From Erinaceus europaeus (lineage: Eukaryota; Chordata; Mammalia; Eulipotyphla; Erinaceidae): DNA of 64,000 bases. This document shows, piece by piece, positions 1 through 11,545 of this stretch; within the stretch, counting starts at the first letter, position 1, and the number at the start of each line of letters is the position of its first letter. The stretch spans positions 10,159,723-10,223,722 of the forward strand of contig NC_080165.1 of assembly GCF_950295315.1 (NCBI RefSeq), given 5' to 3'. The position numbers were made by a program, and so were the translations under genes. The notes beneath the pieces were generated by a model. That model had not been told where the DNA came from. It saw only the letters and a list, made by a program, of their open reading frames with translations, and ran no database searches.

Positions 1-1205
1 ATGGACCCAGGGTCATTGTGGGTTGCAGAAGGTAGAAGGTCTGGCTTATGTAATTGCTTCCCCACTGAACATGGGCGTTGACTGGTCGGTCCATACTCAC
101 AGTCTGCCTCTCTCTTTCCCTAGTAGGGTGGGTCTCTGGGGAATCTGAGCTCCAGGACACATTGGTGGGGTCTTCAATCCAGGGAAGCCTGGCCGGCATC
201 CTGACGGCATCTGGAACCTGGTGACTGAAAAGAGAGTTAACATACGAAGCCAAACAAATTGTTGAGCAATCATGGATCCAAAGCTTGGAATAGTGGAGAG
301 GAAGTGTTAGGGAGTTACTCACTGCAAAGTCTAGTGTACTTCTGCTTTCAGGTATATATTTTGCAGTAGTTTATGGATAGGTGTGAACATATGCTCTCTC
401 TCACAGAACCTGGTGAATATCTAGGTTATGGGACTTTGTTAGAAAGTGAACCACCTGAGATGAAATTAGAGTATACTATGAAAGGAAAGGTCTCACCCGA
501 GTAATGAAGCTGAAGGGTTGTCATTCCACACGTGAAGTCTCTGGACACAGTCTGAAGTGAAGCATGTTGAGGTGGCAATCATTGCATTGGTTAGGTTGTG
601 ATCGGAGGATGCAATATTATTTGATATGGATTGGGAGACGCATACGGGAAAGTGGACCCTATGCAAGGGTTCCAGGACTGGGGGAAGTAGGGGCTCTATA
701 GAGGAGATGTGAGGTTCCTGCTGTCTTAGGGTTCAAAAAGACAATCGATAGTTAATGTTATCATCACATTATTTGGTAATTGGGTTAACTTTGAAAAGTC
801 CTTTTGTTATGGTTTGCTGTACAGTACCCAGTATCTTGTATATAGCTATGCTATTGGATGCTTCTGATCTACTTGGTCTAGGCTTTTGAGAGAGTCCACG
901 TATCAAATACACAGCCTATATATTAAAAAGATTCAGTTTGTGTTTTGAAAAACTTTGAGACATACAATTGATTTTCCCCCTCTCATATTAATTAACTAGT
1001 GATTTATATGTCTACATTTTGCTAGGAGTGTACATAAACACCATTCTCACCACCAAAAGACTGTGACCCATCCCTCCCACCCACTGCCACCCCCCACTGG
1101 CCCAGGAAGCTGCATGTCTACCCCTCACCACAGGATTTTTACTTTGGTGCCCTACTTACAATTTGATCAGTTCCTGCTTTTAGTTTCCCTTTCAGGTCTT
1201 CTTAG
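1..1205 (-). other. L1 3'UTR (runs off left edge)
   Basis: This directly follows the ORF2 stop on the minus strand. Positions 1-330 match the L1 3'UTR repeat found many times in the window (for example 39012-39513 and 46588-47125). Positions 330-1205 read on without a break as the upstream part of the same long 3'UTR. No poly(T) is visible before base 1, so the true 3' end lies outside. Confidence 0.8.
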
Positions 1206-4200
1206 TCAACTTCTGTTGAAGAGTGAGATCATCCCATACTCATCTTTATCTTTCTGACTTAGCTCACTTAACATAATTCCTTCTAGCTCTGTCCAAGATG
1301 GGTCAGAGAAAGTGGGTTCATTGTTCTTGATAGCTGCATAGTATTCCATTGTGTATATATACCACAGCTTTCTCAGCCACTCATCTGGTGTTGGGCACCT
1401 GGGTTGCTTCCAGGTTTTAGCTATTATGAATTGTGCTGCTATGAACATAGGAGTACACACCTTTTTTTGGTTGGGTGTTATGGAGTCCTTGGGGTATAAC
1501 CCCAGGAGAGGAATTACTGTATCATATGGGAGGTCCATGTCTAGCCTTCTGAGAGTTTTCCAGACTGCTCTCCACAGAGGCTGTACCAATTTACATTACC
1601 ACCAGCAATGTAAAAGGGTTTCTCTGTCCCCACATCCTCTCCAGCATTTGTTGCTGCTGTCCTTTTTGATGTATGCCATTCTTACAGGAGTGAGGTGGTA
1701 TCTTAGTGTTGTCTTAATTTGCATTTCTCTGACAATCAGTGACCTAGAGCAGTTTTTCATATGTTTGTTAGCCTCTTGGATCTCCTCTGGAGTGAATGTT
1801 TTGTTCATATCCTTTGCCCAATTTTGGATGGGGTCAATTTGCTTTTTTGGTGCTAAGTTTGCTGAGCTCTTTATATATTTTGGTGATTAGTTTCTTGTCT
1901 GATGTATGGCATTTGAAGATCTTCTCCCATTCTGTGAGGGGTCTCTTTGTTTGTTTAATAGTTTCTTTGGATGTGCAGAAGCTTTTCAATTTGATGCAGT
2001 CCCATTGGTTTGTTTCTGCTTTAGTCTTCCTTGCAATTGGGTTTGATTCATCAAAGATGTCCTTGAGGTGTAGGTGGGAAACTGTTTTACCAATGTTTTC
2101 CTCTAAGTATTTGATTGTTTCTGGTCTGACATCTAGGTCTTTGATCCATTTGGAGTTGATTTTTGTTTCTGGTGAGATAAAGTGGTTCAATTTCATTCTT
2201 CTGCATGTTACAACCCAGTTTTCCCAGCACCATTTATTGAAGAGAGCCTCCTTCTTCCATTTAATCCTTTGGGCCACCTTATCTAAGATTAGATGTCCAT
2301 AGGTGTGGGGATTTATTTCTGGGCTTTCAATTCTGTTCCACTGGCCTGTGTGCCTAGTTTTGTTCCAGTACCATGCTGTTTTGATGATGATGGCTTTACA
2401 ATATAGTTTAAGATCTGGAGTGTGATGCCTCCATTTCTGTTTCTTTTCCTCAAGATGGTTTTTGCAATTCTAGGTGTTTTCAGGTTCCAGATAAATGATT
2501 GTAGTGTTTGTTCTATTCTCTTAAAGAAGCTTGGTGGGACTTTGATGAGTATTGCATTAAATTTGTATATGGCTCTGGGGAGAATATTCATTTTGATGAT
2601 ATTTATTCTTCCAATCCATGAGCATAAGATATCTTTCCATTTCTTGGTATCAGTTTCTATTTCCTTGAGTAGCAACTCATAGTTTTCAGCATACAAGTCT
2701 TTCACTTCTTTGGTCAACTTTATTCCTAAGTATTTGATTGATTTAGCTGAAATAGTAAATGGGAGTGATTTCTGTATGTCTTCTTCTTCAGATTTAGTGT
2801 TTGCATAAATAAATGCCACTGATTTTTGTACATTGATTTTGTAGCCTGATACCTTGCTATATTGCCTAATAACTTCCATAATTTTCTGCTGGATTCTTTA
2901 GGTTTTTCTATGTATACTATCATATTATCTGCAAATAGTGAGAGCTTGACTTCTTCCCTTCCAATCTGTATTCCTTTGATTTCTTTCTCTTGCCTGATTG
3001 CTATGGCAAGAACTTCCAATACTATGTTGAAGAGTAACGGTGATAGTGGACAGCCCTGTCTAGTCCCCGATCTGAGGGGGAATGCTTTCAGCTTCTGTCC
3101 ATTGACTATGATGTTGGCTGTAGGTTTGCTATACATAGACTCCACTATCTTGAGGAATTTCCCAACTATTCCCATTTTTTGTAGAGTTTTGAGCATGAAT
3201 GGGCGTTGGATTTTGTCAAAGGCTTTCTCTGCATCTATTGAAATAATCATGTGGATTTTGGCTTTGCTTTTATTGATGTGGTGAATGACATTGATTGACT
3301 TACGGATGTTGAACCAGCCTTGCATTCCTGGGATGAATCCCACTTGGTCATGATGAACAATCTTTTTGATATGTTGCTGTATCTGGTTGGCCAAGATCTT
3401 GTTTAATATTATGGCATCTATGTTCATCAGCGATATTGGTCTATAGTTTTCCTTTTTTGTTCTGTCCCTATCAGCTTTTGGTATCAGGGTGATGTTGGCT
3501 TCATAGAAGGTGGAAGGGAGTATTCCTGTTTCTTCAATCTTATGGAAAAGCTTAAGAAGTATGGGTACTAACTGTTTCATGAAAGTTTTGTAGAATTTAT
3601 TTGTGAAGCCATCTGGTCCAAGACTTTTGTTGTTGGGGAGGTTCTTAATAACGGTTTCAATTTCTTTGTCTGTGATTGGTGCATTTAGATTTTGTAGTTC
3701 TTCTTGGTTCAGTTTTGGAAGGGCATATGCTTCTAGGAATTGTTCCATTTCTTCCAGATTCTCTAGCTTGGTGGCATACAGTTCTGTATAGAAGTTTCAC
3801 AGGATTCTCTGGATTTCTGTGGTGTCAGTTGTGATATCTCCTTTATCGTTTACAATTCTATTAATTTGAGTCTTCTCTCTTTTTTGTTTGGTGAGTCTGG
3901 CTAGGGGTTTGTCAATTTTGTTTAATCTTTCAAAGAACCAACATTTGGCTTCATTGATCTTTTGTATTGTTCTTTTATTTTCAATGTTTTTTATTTCTGC
4001 TCTAACTTTAGTGATTTCTGTCCTTTTGGTTGCTTTAGGGTTCCTTTGTTTCTCTTCCTCTAAGTCCTTGAGGTGTGCAGTATGGTCGTTCATTTGAGCT
4101 TCTTCTTGGTGTTTAATATGTGATTTTAAGGCTATAAGTTTCCTTCTCAGTACTGCTTTAGCTGTGTCCCAAATATTTTGATAGGTTGTGTTTTCATTTT

Positions 4201-5023
4201 CATTTGTTTCCAGGAACGTTTGAATTTCCTGCTTGAGTGAGTCTCTGACCCAGTGGTTCTTAAGGAGTATGTTGTTTAGTTTCCAAATTCTGTGACTTTT
4301 AATAATTGTCTGTTTGTTGTTAAATGTTAGTTTTACTCCACTGTGATCTGAGAAGATACTTGGGATGATTTCAATGCTCTTGAATTTATTGATGCTGTCT
4401 TTGTGGCCTAACATGTGGTCTATCCTTGAGTATGTGTTGTGTGGATTTGAAAAGAAGGTGTATTCCAGTTTTTTGGGGTTAAGGCCTCTGAAAATGTCCA
4501 AGAGGTCTAGTCTGTCAATCTTTTCATTCAATTCTCTTGTATTGGTTCTCTGCTTTGTTGATCTGTCTAAGTGTGAGAGTGGGGTATTGAAGTCTCCCAC
4601 TATTATTGCATTACTATTTATGTATTTTTGAAATTCTTTCAGTAGGTGCTTAATGTATTTAGATGGTCCCTCATTGGGTGCATAGATGTTAATAATTGTT
4701 AAGTCTTCTTGGCTTATTGATCCTCTAGTCATTATGTAATATCCTTGCCTATCTTTTATTACTTTATTTAATTTAAAATCTATCGTGTCTGAGATGAGAA
4801 TGGCTGTTCCTGCCCTTTTTTGTGGTCCGTTAGCCTGTATGACAGTTTTCCATCCTTTCACTTTAAGTCTGTGTTTATCTTGTTGTGACAGATGGGATTC
4901 TTGCAAGCAGAATATGGTTGGGTTATGTTTTCTGATCCATCCCCCCACCCTGTGCCTTTTGATGGGTGAGTTTAAGCCATTGACGTTTATTGATATTATG
5001 GATTTAATGTATTGTAGTGCCAT
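1206..5023 (-). pseudogene. L1 ORF2 (endonuclease / reverse transcriptase), inactivated
   Basis: ORF2p nicks target DNA and copies L1 RNA at the nick. The endonuclease opens at 5023 with [26 protein letters not shown] and SDHSGV mark the usual catalytic positions. The RT follows with [35 protein letters not shown] and [11 protein letters not shown]. The C-terminal cysteine region reads CWRGCGDRETLLHC. The span of 3818 nt gives about 1270 codons, normal for L1. Lesions: an in-frame TGA after IQRIL near 3797, the RT box FADD changed to FADN, frameshifts near 2880, between 2400 and 2280, and near 1820, and a GAA-to-TAA stop near 1597 after HCWW. The TGA fits decay of a CpG in a CGA codon. Confidence 0.95.
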
Positions 5024-5083
5024 TGTTCAAAAAAATATGTTGTTTGCTCTGATATATTTCAAGTATTATAGTGATGTTCTTGT

Positions 5084-6018
5084 TTATAAGAGGTCTTTTA
5101 GAACCTCTTTCAGGGCCAGCTTGGTGATGGTTGCCTCCTTTAACTGTTGTTTATCTAAGATGGTTTTGATCCCTCCATCTAGTTTGAATGAAAGTCTAGC
5201 AGGATATATTATCCTTGGTTGAAACCCTTTTTCATTCAGGGCTCCATAGATATCTTGCCATTCCCTTCTGGTTTTTAGTGTTTGAGTGGAGAAGTCTGTA
5301 GATAATCTTATGGGCTTTCCCCTGTATGTGACTTTTTGTTTCTCTCTTGCAGCCTTTAGGATCCTTTCTGTATCCTTACTTCTTCTCATTGTGACTATGA
5401 TGTGTCTTGGTGTCTTCAGTTCTGGGTTGATTCTGTTTGGTACTCTCTGGGCCTCTTGAATCTTGATGTCTTTTCTATTATTCATGTCTGGGAAGTTTTC
5501 TGCTATTATTTCCTCTAGAATGTTTGCTTCCCCTTCCTCTCTTTCTTCCTCTGGCAGGCCAATTATACGAATGTTACTTCTTTTGAGATCATCCCATATG
5601 TCTCTGTTGTTGTTTTCAGTGTCTCTCAATCTCTTTTTAAGCTCTTTCACCTCTTTCTTAGTTTTCTCTAACTCATCCTCTGTCTATGTGAGATACACAC
5701 ATAGAGACTAATTCTGTTTTCTGCTTCTGTTAGTCTGCTTTCCCTTCCCTCAGCTTCTTTCTTCATTACAGCTATTTCAGCTTTCAGTTCTCTAATTGCC
5801 TCAAGATAATCAGTATTTTCCTTGGGGGTCTCAACTGTTGTTTCCCTAATACTGCCATTCCTATCCTCCAATGTTGTTTTCATTTCTGTGATTAATAAGT
5901 TTATTATTGCTTGCATACTTTTCTTATCTATGGTTACTTCTGGCTGATTTGTAGTTTCTTCTGGGCTCTTGTCTTCATTCATTGGAGTAGCAGTTTTATT
6001 TGTTTTAGATTTACCCAT
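5084..6018 (-). pseudogene. L1 ORF1 (RNA-binding chaperone), frameshifted
   Basis: ORF1p is the trimeric RNA chaperone of the L1 particle. I place the start at the ATG ending at 6018 (MGKSKTNK), because upstream residues of the open frame resemble 5'UTR. The N-terminal half is a heptad-rich coiled coil (EAIRELKAEIAVMKKEAEG). The C-terminal half (5650-5084) carries the RRM and C-terminal domain with NNRDIWDDLKRSNIRIIGLPE and TPRHIIVTMRRS. The halves are in different frames because a 22-nt segment at 5686-5707 replaces about 2 nt; the ORF1 at 50725 reads straight through this point (RISQTEDD). It ends about 60 nt before ORF2, as usual for L1. Confidence 0.93.
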
Positions 6019-7650
6019 TTTTTTATTTATATGTTTCTTTTTTTTATATGCTCTGTTGTTCCTCAGTTGTTGTGTCTTGAGTACAAGCAACACTGTACTA
6101 AATACCTTTATGACAATTGCACTACTCACCAACCTCAGGAATTACAGTAGCAACTGAAGCAAGTATTGAAGCAGTCTAATTGTTACCAGTTAGCCAAACA
6201 ATTTCTCCAGTCGGTGTAAGAATAGTAACCAAATCCCAAATCCCAGTGAATAAGAAAGAGAAAAGAAATAAGGGATAGCAAGAATAGACAGTTATGCAAA
6301 TCTACTCTCCACTGTATATTCTAGGGGTAGCAAGATCAGAAAGGGAACTAGAGCAGAGATACACACATAGAGAGTCCACTCTGAGTCAGATTTCTTCCCC
6401 AAAATAATTCACAAATTCAGAAAGGCAAAGAAGAAGGAAGAAGTGTATGACAAGATAAAAAAAAAAAAAAGAAACAAGAGACGAGAGAGAAAAGGGAAAA
6501 GATCAGAAAAAGAGCTGTAATTAAAGAGCAGTGAAAGGAAAGGTTTTTTATTACTTTATTTTTAATTTTATTTAATTTTTTTGATTATCTAGGATGGGGA
6601 GGGAGGGTAGAGGAGGTAGGATTAAGGAAACAAGTTCCTCCCACAATAGATAAGATGCCCACTACCCTAGCAATGAAAGATACCCTAAGAGTTAATTCTG
6701 ATCAACCTAAAGGGGGGGAAGATATATGCCTTTATATAATATTAATAGTAAAATATAGCAGGGTAAAAAATAAAATAAAATAAAAACCCTGTCCCAGATT
6801 ACCTCAAACCTTATGATCAGAGGCAGCTTATTGTTAAGAATGAGAAAAAAAAACACCTCAGGACTAGACAAGGATAGCTGAAATAGACAGTTATGCAAAT
6901 CTACTATCCACTGTATATTCTAGGGGTGGCTAAAGGAGGAAGGGAAGTTGAGCAGAGACACTCGCAGCGAGAGTCCACACTGAGTCAGAATTATTCCCCA
7001 AAATAATTCCCAAATGTGTATCAGTGAATTCAAAAAAGCACACTGTTTGGTGGTGTGGGGGCTGGGTCCTGTGGCTTTGGAAGCTGTAGGATTAAGGAAG
7101 AAAGGATGACAAGAATGAGAAAAAGAGAAAAAAAAAGAAAGAGAGAGAAAAAAGAAAAAGATAAGAAAAAGAACAGTCATAAAAGAGCAGTAAAAGGAAA
7201 GGGTTTTATTTATTTATTTATTCTTAATTATTTAATTAGCTGTGAGGGGTGAGGTGGGGTGAGGTGGGGGGGTTGGCTACTTAGAAAGAAAAAAGGCCAG
7301 AGGTTTCAGAAGGGTATAGACTTAGAATGAATGATACTCCCTGGTGGGACAGGAATTTGGTAAAGACAGAAGCTCAGCAGGGGAGCCTGCTAGGAGCTGG
7401 TCCCCAGGGACTGGTTGGGGGGGGGGGAGGAGGAGGAGGTATGCTTAAAAATTAAAAGGGAAAAATTTTTTTCCCCTTTTTTCCTACTCTAATTCTTAAC
7501 CCAAATTAAGTTATAGTCACCTCCTTGGTGTCACCACTAGGACCCCTTATTGACTGGCCTACTAAAGGCAGAAAATCCTACCGTTTCCAGGAGATGTGGT
7601 CAGAGCTCAAGCCACTAGCAGCTTCTCAGTCCACCATCTTCTGGGAACTG
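6019..7650 (-). promoter_or_regulatory. L1 5'UTR with a tandemly repeated unit
   Basis: The L1 5'UTR carries its internal promoter. Two related blocks lie about 600-660 bp apart. The block at 6276-6420 (ACAGTTATGCAAATCT, then ACTGTATATTCTAGGGGT, then GAGTCAGA..TTCCCC) returns at 6875-7010, and the A-rich stretch ending AGAGCAG..AAAGGAAAGG at about 6470-6545 returns at 7130-7203. The 5'-terminal part (7290-7650) resembles the start of the plus-strand L1 at 49525, which has only one such block. The octamer-like ATGCAAAT occurs in both units. Promoter activity is inferred. Confidence 0.75.
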
Positions 7651-7975
7651 AGAAGCAATTTTAAATTAATAGCAAGCAACTCAAGCTTGAAGAAAAAGGA
7701 AGGGATCTCTCTATTTTTTTTTCTTCTAAATTAAGATGATTAAAACATTTACTAATTTGCTGTGGGTCACCTGAAATCCCACTAACCTTGTCGATTTGAA
7801 CATTTCAGAAGAAAATAATAAAATTGATTTTTTTTTTCTGTTCTGTTCTTTCACTTCCATTTTCAGTATGTTCATTTTTGAATAAATCACCTTCGGAGTT
7901 AGGTACAACTATTAATATTAGAGCAGTATTATAGCACCATTCATAAATTCAGATGCTCCTAACTCTCAGACTCTT
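7651..7975. other. AT-rich DNA, nothing recognised
   Basis: This stretch between the L1 5' end and the next SINE holds no ORF, repeat or site that I can support. Confidence 0.5.
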
Positions 7976-8257
7976 TTTTTTGCCTCCAGCATTATTGCTA
8001 CAGCTTGTTGTCTACACTATTAATCCACTGCTCCCTGTGGCTATTTTTTCCAATTTATTGGACAGAACAGGGAGAAACTGAGAAAGGAGGGGAGATAAAG
8101 ATATAGAGAAGAAGATGGACACCTGAAGACCTGCTTTGCCGCTTCTGAAGCTTCCGCCCTGCAGGTGGGGAGCAGAGACTTGAACCTGGTCCTTGCATGG
8201 GTCCTTGCACATCTTATTATGTGCAGTTAACCTGATGTACAGCTTCAGGTCCCCTAG
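7976..8257 (-). mobile_element. Old SINE-A copy
   Basis: On the plus strand it starts with the 3'-end block (TGCCTCCAGCATTATTGC), passes GGACAGAACAGGGAGAAACT and CTGCAGGTGGGGAGC, and ends at the diverged head. Many differences from the young copies make it an old insertion. Confidence 0.7.
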
Positions 8258-8319
8258 AAAGTGTTTTTCTTGACTCTCTTCCTTCAATTAATTCTAACTA
8301 TTGTCTTTTTTTCATGTAA

Positions 8320-8612
8320 ATTTATTTTTATTGATTTAAAAATAATTGACAAGAACATAGGATAAGACAGGTACAATTCCACACAATTCCCATCACCAGA
8401 GTTCCACATCTCATCCCCTCCACAGAAGCTTTCCCACTCTTTATCCATCTGTTCCACATCTCATCCCCTCCACAGAAGCTTTCCCACTCTTTATCCATCT
8501 GAAGCATGGACCCAGGACCATTATGAGCTACAGGAGGTGGAAGGTCTGGCTTCTATATTTGCTTCCCTGTTGGACATAGGCATTGGCAGGTGGATCCATA
8601 CTCTTAACCTGT
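8320..8612 (-). mobile_element. L1 3'UTR repeat, interrupted
   Basis: It is the reverse complement of the L1 3' end (TTTATTTTTATTGATTTAAA, then ACAATTCC..CACCAGAGTTCC, then GGTGGAAGGTCTGGCTTCT). It stops abruptly at about 8612, where a second copy begins, so it was probably split or truncated by that insertion. A 50-bp segment inside it is duplicated in tandem. Confidence 0.8.
8401..8500. repeat. Exact 50-bp tandem duplication
   Basis: Bases 8401-8450 and 8451-8500 are identical (each starts GTTCCACATCTCATCCCC and ends TTTATCCATCT). Other L1 3'UTR copies carry this segment once. Confidence 0.95.
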
Positions 8613-9118
8613 TTCCTTTTCTAATTTTTAATTTTTATTTATAAAAAGGAAAAGCTGAGGAAAACCATAAGATAAGAGGGGCACAACTCCACATAATTCC
8701 CTCCACCAGAACTTTGTATCCCACTCCCTCCCCTGATAGCTTTCCTATTCTTTATCCCTCTGGGAGGATGGACCCAGGGTCATTATGGGGTGCAGAAAGT
8801 GGAAGGTCTGGCTTCTGTAATTGCTTCCCCGCTGAACATAGGCATTGATCCATAGTCCCAGCCTGTCTCTCCTTCCGTAGTGGGGCAGGGCTCTGGGGAA
8901 GCCGGGCTCCAGGACACACTGGTGGGGTCCTCTGCCCATGGAGGTCTGGTTGGAATCATGTTAGCATCTGGAACCTGATGGCTGAAAAAAAAGAGTTAAC
9001 ATAAAGAGTCAAACAAGTTGTTGACTAATAATGAACCTAAAGGCTGGAAAACTTCAGATGAAGAGTTGGGAGGTCTCCATTTTGTAGATGTTAGTAGATC
9101 TATTTTAATTATATTCCA
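8613..9118 (-). mobile_element. L1 3'UTR repeat
   Basis: A 5'-truncated minus-strand L1 3' end. The tail is at 8620-8650 (TTTTTATTTATAAAAAGGAA on the plus strand), followed by CCCTCTGGGAGGATGGACCC and GAAGGTCTGGCTTCTG. It runs into the upstream 3'UTR part at TCTATTTTAATTATATTCC near 9115. Confidence 0.85.
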
Positions 9119-9124
9119 GTCATT

Positions 9125-9172
9125 GCACTTTTTTCTGTGTGCATTTAACCTGCTGAACCACCATCTGGCTCC
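9125..9172 (-). mobile_element. SINE-B head remnant
   Basis: The plus strand reads GTGTGCATTTAACCTGCTGAACCACCATCTGGC, the complement of the 'gccagGTGGTGC.CC.GGTT' head of SINE-B. Only about 48 bp remain. Confidence 0.4.
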
Positions 9173-9389
9173 CATTTTAACATCATTCATGGTCCATACA
9201 AAATTATCAACTTAAAAATGATCACTTAATGTTGGTATGAAATGTTAGGTAGTTGGCTTGACAGTGTTAGACCTAGTGACTTAGCCAGATGCTCACCAGA
9301 CCTGCAGATAAATTCTGTTTTCAAATTCACCCCCTTTTCACTTATATGTCTAAAAATACACAAATCAAAAGTATTATCTGAGAGTCATT

Positions 9390-10745
9390 CATGAAATCAT
9401 AGACGTCATAGAGTCTACACGTAACTATCATAGATCTCATAGAATCTACACATAACTATCATAGAAGTCATGGAATCTGGGAGTCGGGCTGTAGTACAGC
9501 GGGCTAAGCGCAGGTGGTGCAAAGCACAAAGACCGGCATAAGGATTCCGGTTTGAACCCCGGCTCCCCACCTGCAGGGGAGTCGCTTCACAGGCGGTGAA
9601 GCAGGTCTGCAGGTGTCTATCTTTCTCTCCTCCTCTCTGTCTTCCCCTCCCTCTCTCCATTTCTCTCTGTCCTATCCAACAACAACAACAACAATAATAA
9701 CTACAACAATAAAACAACAAGGGCAACAAAAGGGAAAAAATAAATAAAATAAATTTTAAAAAAAATTCATAGAATTTTTAAAAAAGATTCATAGAATCTA
9801 CACAAAACTATCATAGACATCATAGAATCTACACAAAACTGTCATAGACGTCATAGAATCTACACATAACTACCATAGAAGTCATGGAATCTACACATAA
9901 CTATCACAGAAGTCATGGAATCTATACATAACTATCATAGAAGTCATGGAATCTACACATAACTAACACAGAAGTCATGGAATCTACACATAACTATCAT
10001 AGAAGTCATATAATCTACACATAACTATCACAGAGGTCATGGAATCTACACATAACTATCATAGAAGTCATGGAATCCACACATAACTATCACAGAAGTC
10101 ATGGAATCTACACGTAACTATCATAGAAGTCATGGAATCTACACATAACTATCATAGAAGTCATGGAATCTACATGTAACTATCACAGAAGTCATGGAAT
10201 CTACACATAACTATCATAGAAGTCATGGAATCTACACATAACTATCATAGAAGTCATGGAATCTACACACAACTATCATAGAAGTCATGGAATCTACACA
10301 TAACTATCATAGAAGTCATGGAATCTTACACATAACTATCACAGAAGTCATGGAATCTACACATAACTATCACAGAAGTCATATAATCTACACATAACTA
10401 TCACAGAAGTCATGGAATCTACACATAACTATCATAGACATCATGGAATCTACACATAACTATCACAGAAGTCATGGAATCTACACATAACTATCATAGA
10501 AGTCACATAATCTACACATAACTATCATAGAAGTCATATAATCTACACACAATTATCATAGACATAGAATCTACACATAACTATCACAGAAGTCATGGAA
10601 TCTACACATAACTATCATAGAAGTCATATAATCTACAAACAACTATCATAGACATTATAGAATCTACACATAACTATCATAATAGTCATGGAATCTACAT
10701 ATAACTATCAAAGACGTCATGGAATCTATATATAACTATCATAAT
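9390..10745 (+). repeat. 31-bp minisatellite (about 34 units) split by a SINE
   Basis: The unit is CTATCATAGAAGTCATGG followed by AATCTACACATAA, 31 bp, clearest at 10211-10241 and 10242-10272. About three units lie before the SINE at 9479-9770 and about 31 after it. Units differ by single bases (CATAGA/CACAGA, GGAAT/ATAAT). It has no spacers and no fitting host, so it is not a CRISPR array. Confidence 0.93.
9479..9770 (+). mobile_element. SINE-A inserted inside the minisatellite
   Basis: It starts GGAGTCGGGCTGTAGTACAG (box A), with GGTTTGAACCCCGGCTCCCC as box B, then CACCTGCAGGGGAGTCGC, a C/T-rich body, AACAACAACAACAACAATA and an AAATAAAATAAATTT tail. Flanks TCATGGAAT and TCATAGAAT look like the duplicated target, itself part of a 31-bp unit. 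The tRNA-like boxes are a SINE head, not a tRNA gene. Confidence 0.92.
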
Positions 10746-10884
10746 TACTTATTACAGCAAAAAGTAGGGTTAACATTAGAAACTATATCCAAAGACTGTG
10801 AATCTACATTCTTATTATAAAAAAATAATCAGACCTTATTCTAAAGATCCATCATATCTAAATATTTTAAAGTTACTTTTAAGT

Positions 10885-11545
10885 TGTGGCATATGCACCA
10901 AATAGAATATTATTCAGCTGTCCTAAATGATGAATTTGGAGAGATCCGGGTGATGGAACACCTGGGTAAATGCACAGCTCCCTACCTTCAGGGAGAAAAG
11001 CTTCTTCTTGTGTGGTGAAGCAGGTCTGCAGGTATCTCTTTCTGTCCTATCAAAAAGGAAAAAAAAAAATGCCACCAGGAACAGTAGTGGTTTTGTTGTG
11101 CAAGCACCAAGCCCTAGTGATCTCTTTGTTGACAATATTCTTTAAAGATAAAATTATCTCCTTTGCTTCATCGTGGACGGATCTCTAGTGGATCAGGTTA
11201 AGTGAGAGAAGTCAAAAGGAATAAGACTTTTACCAGATATTTTCATTCATAGTGGAACTTGAGAAAAAAAGGAAAGAAAGGTGGGAGGGGAGGTAAAACA
11301 CAAGGACTGAATGGTACATTGCACCATAGTGAAGAGTCCAGGGCAGAGATGAGGGGGCGGAAAGAAGAGGAAGGTACATGGTGGGGAGGAAGGTGGAGTC
11401 CTGGACATGATGGTGGGACTAGACTTAAGTTGGGAGTGAGAGTGTTTTGCAAACATCTGTCATTGTGAGATGAAAAATGTGCTCATAGATTAATAAACGT
11501 ACTATCAAACTTTTCACTATGCATTGATTTTTTTGGAAGCAAAAA
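10885..11545 (+). mobile_element. Old L1 3' end, split by a SINE
   Basis: Positions 10885-10930 resemble the end of ORF2 (GGCATATGCACCAAATAGAATATTATTCAGCTG). After the SINE the frame picks up at 11140 with FASSWTDL, followed by a G-rich 3'UTR to about 11545. Strongly diverged. Confidence 0.6.
10935..11135 (+). mobile_element. Diverged SINE-A inside the old L1
   Basis: GGTGAAGCAGGTCTGCAGGT, then TCTTTCTGTCCTATC and the 3' block GCCACCAGGAACAGTAGTGG..GCAAGCACCAAGCCC identify SINE-A. The C/T-rich body is largely deleted. Confidence 0.75.

Larger units (their letters stand above)
1..7650 (-). mobile_element. Near full-length L1 (LINE-1), degenerate, 3' end off the window
   Basis: Read on the minus strand this is a complete L1 layout: 5'UTR (about 7650-6019), ORF1 (6018-5084), a short spacer, ORF2 (5023-1206) and a long 3'UTR (1205 to beyond base 1). 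The 5' end near 7640 carries the AAGATGGTGGAC-type start typical of mammalian L1. The terminal A tail and both target-site duplications cannot be checked because the 3' end leaves the window. Both reading frames are broken, so the copy cannot move itself. Confidence 0.93.

Noticed and set aside
1351..2302. Plus-strand open frames of 168-179 codons across the first L1
   Set aside because: They are antisense to recognisable ORF2 protein; a stop-poor reverse strand is usual for L1.
9390..10745. CRISPR-like regular repeat array
   Set aside because: The repeats are contiguous 31-mers without spacers, in mammalian DNA; it is a minisatellite.
11243..11468. Three overlapping open frames of about 69 codons
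   Set aside because: They lie in a G/A-rich old L1 3'UTR, on both strands and in two frames; nothing favours coding.
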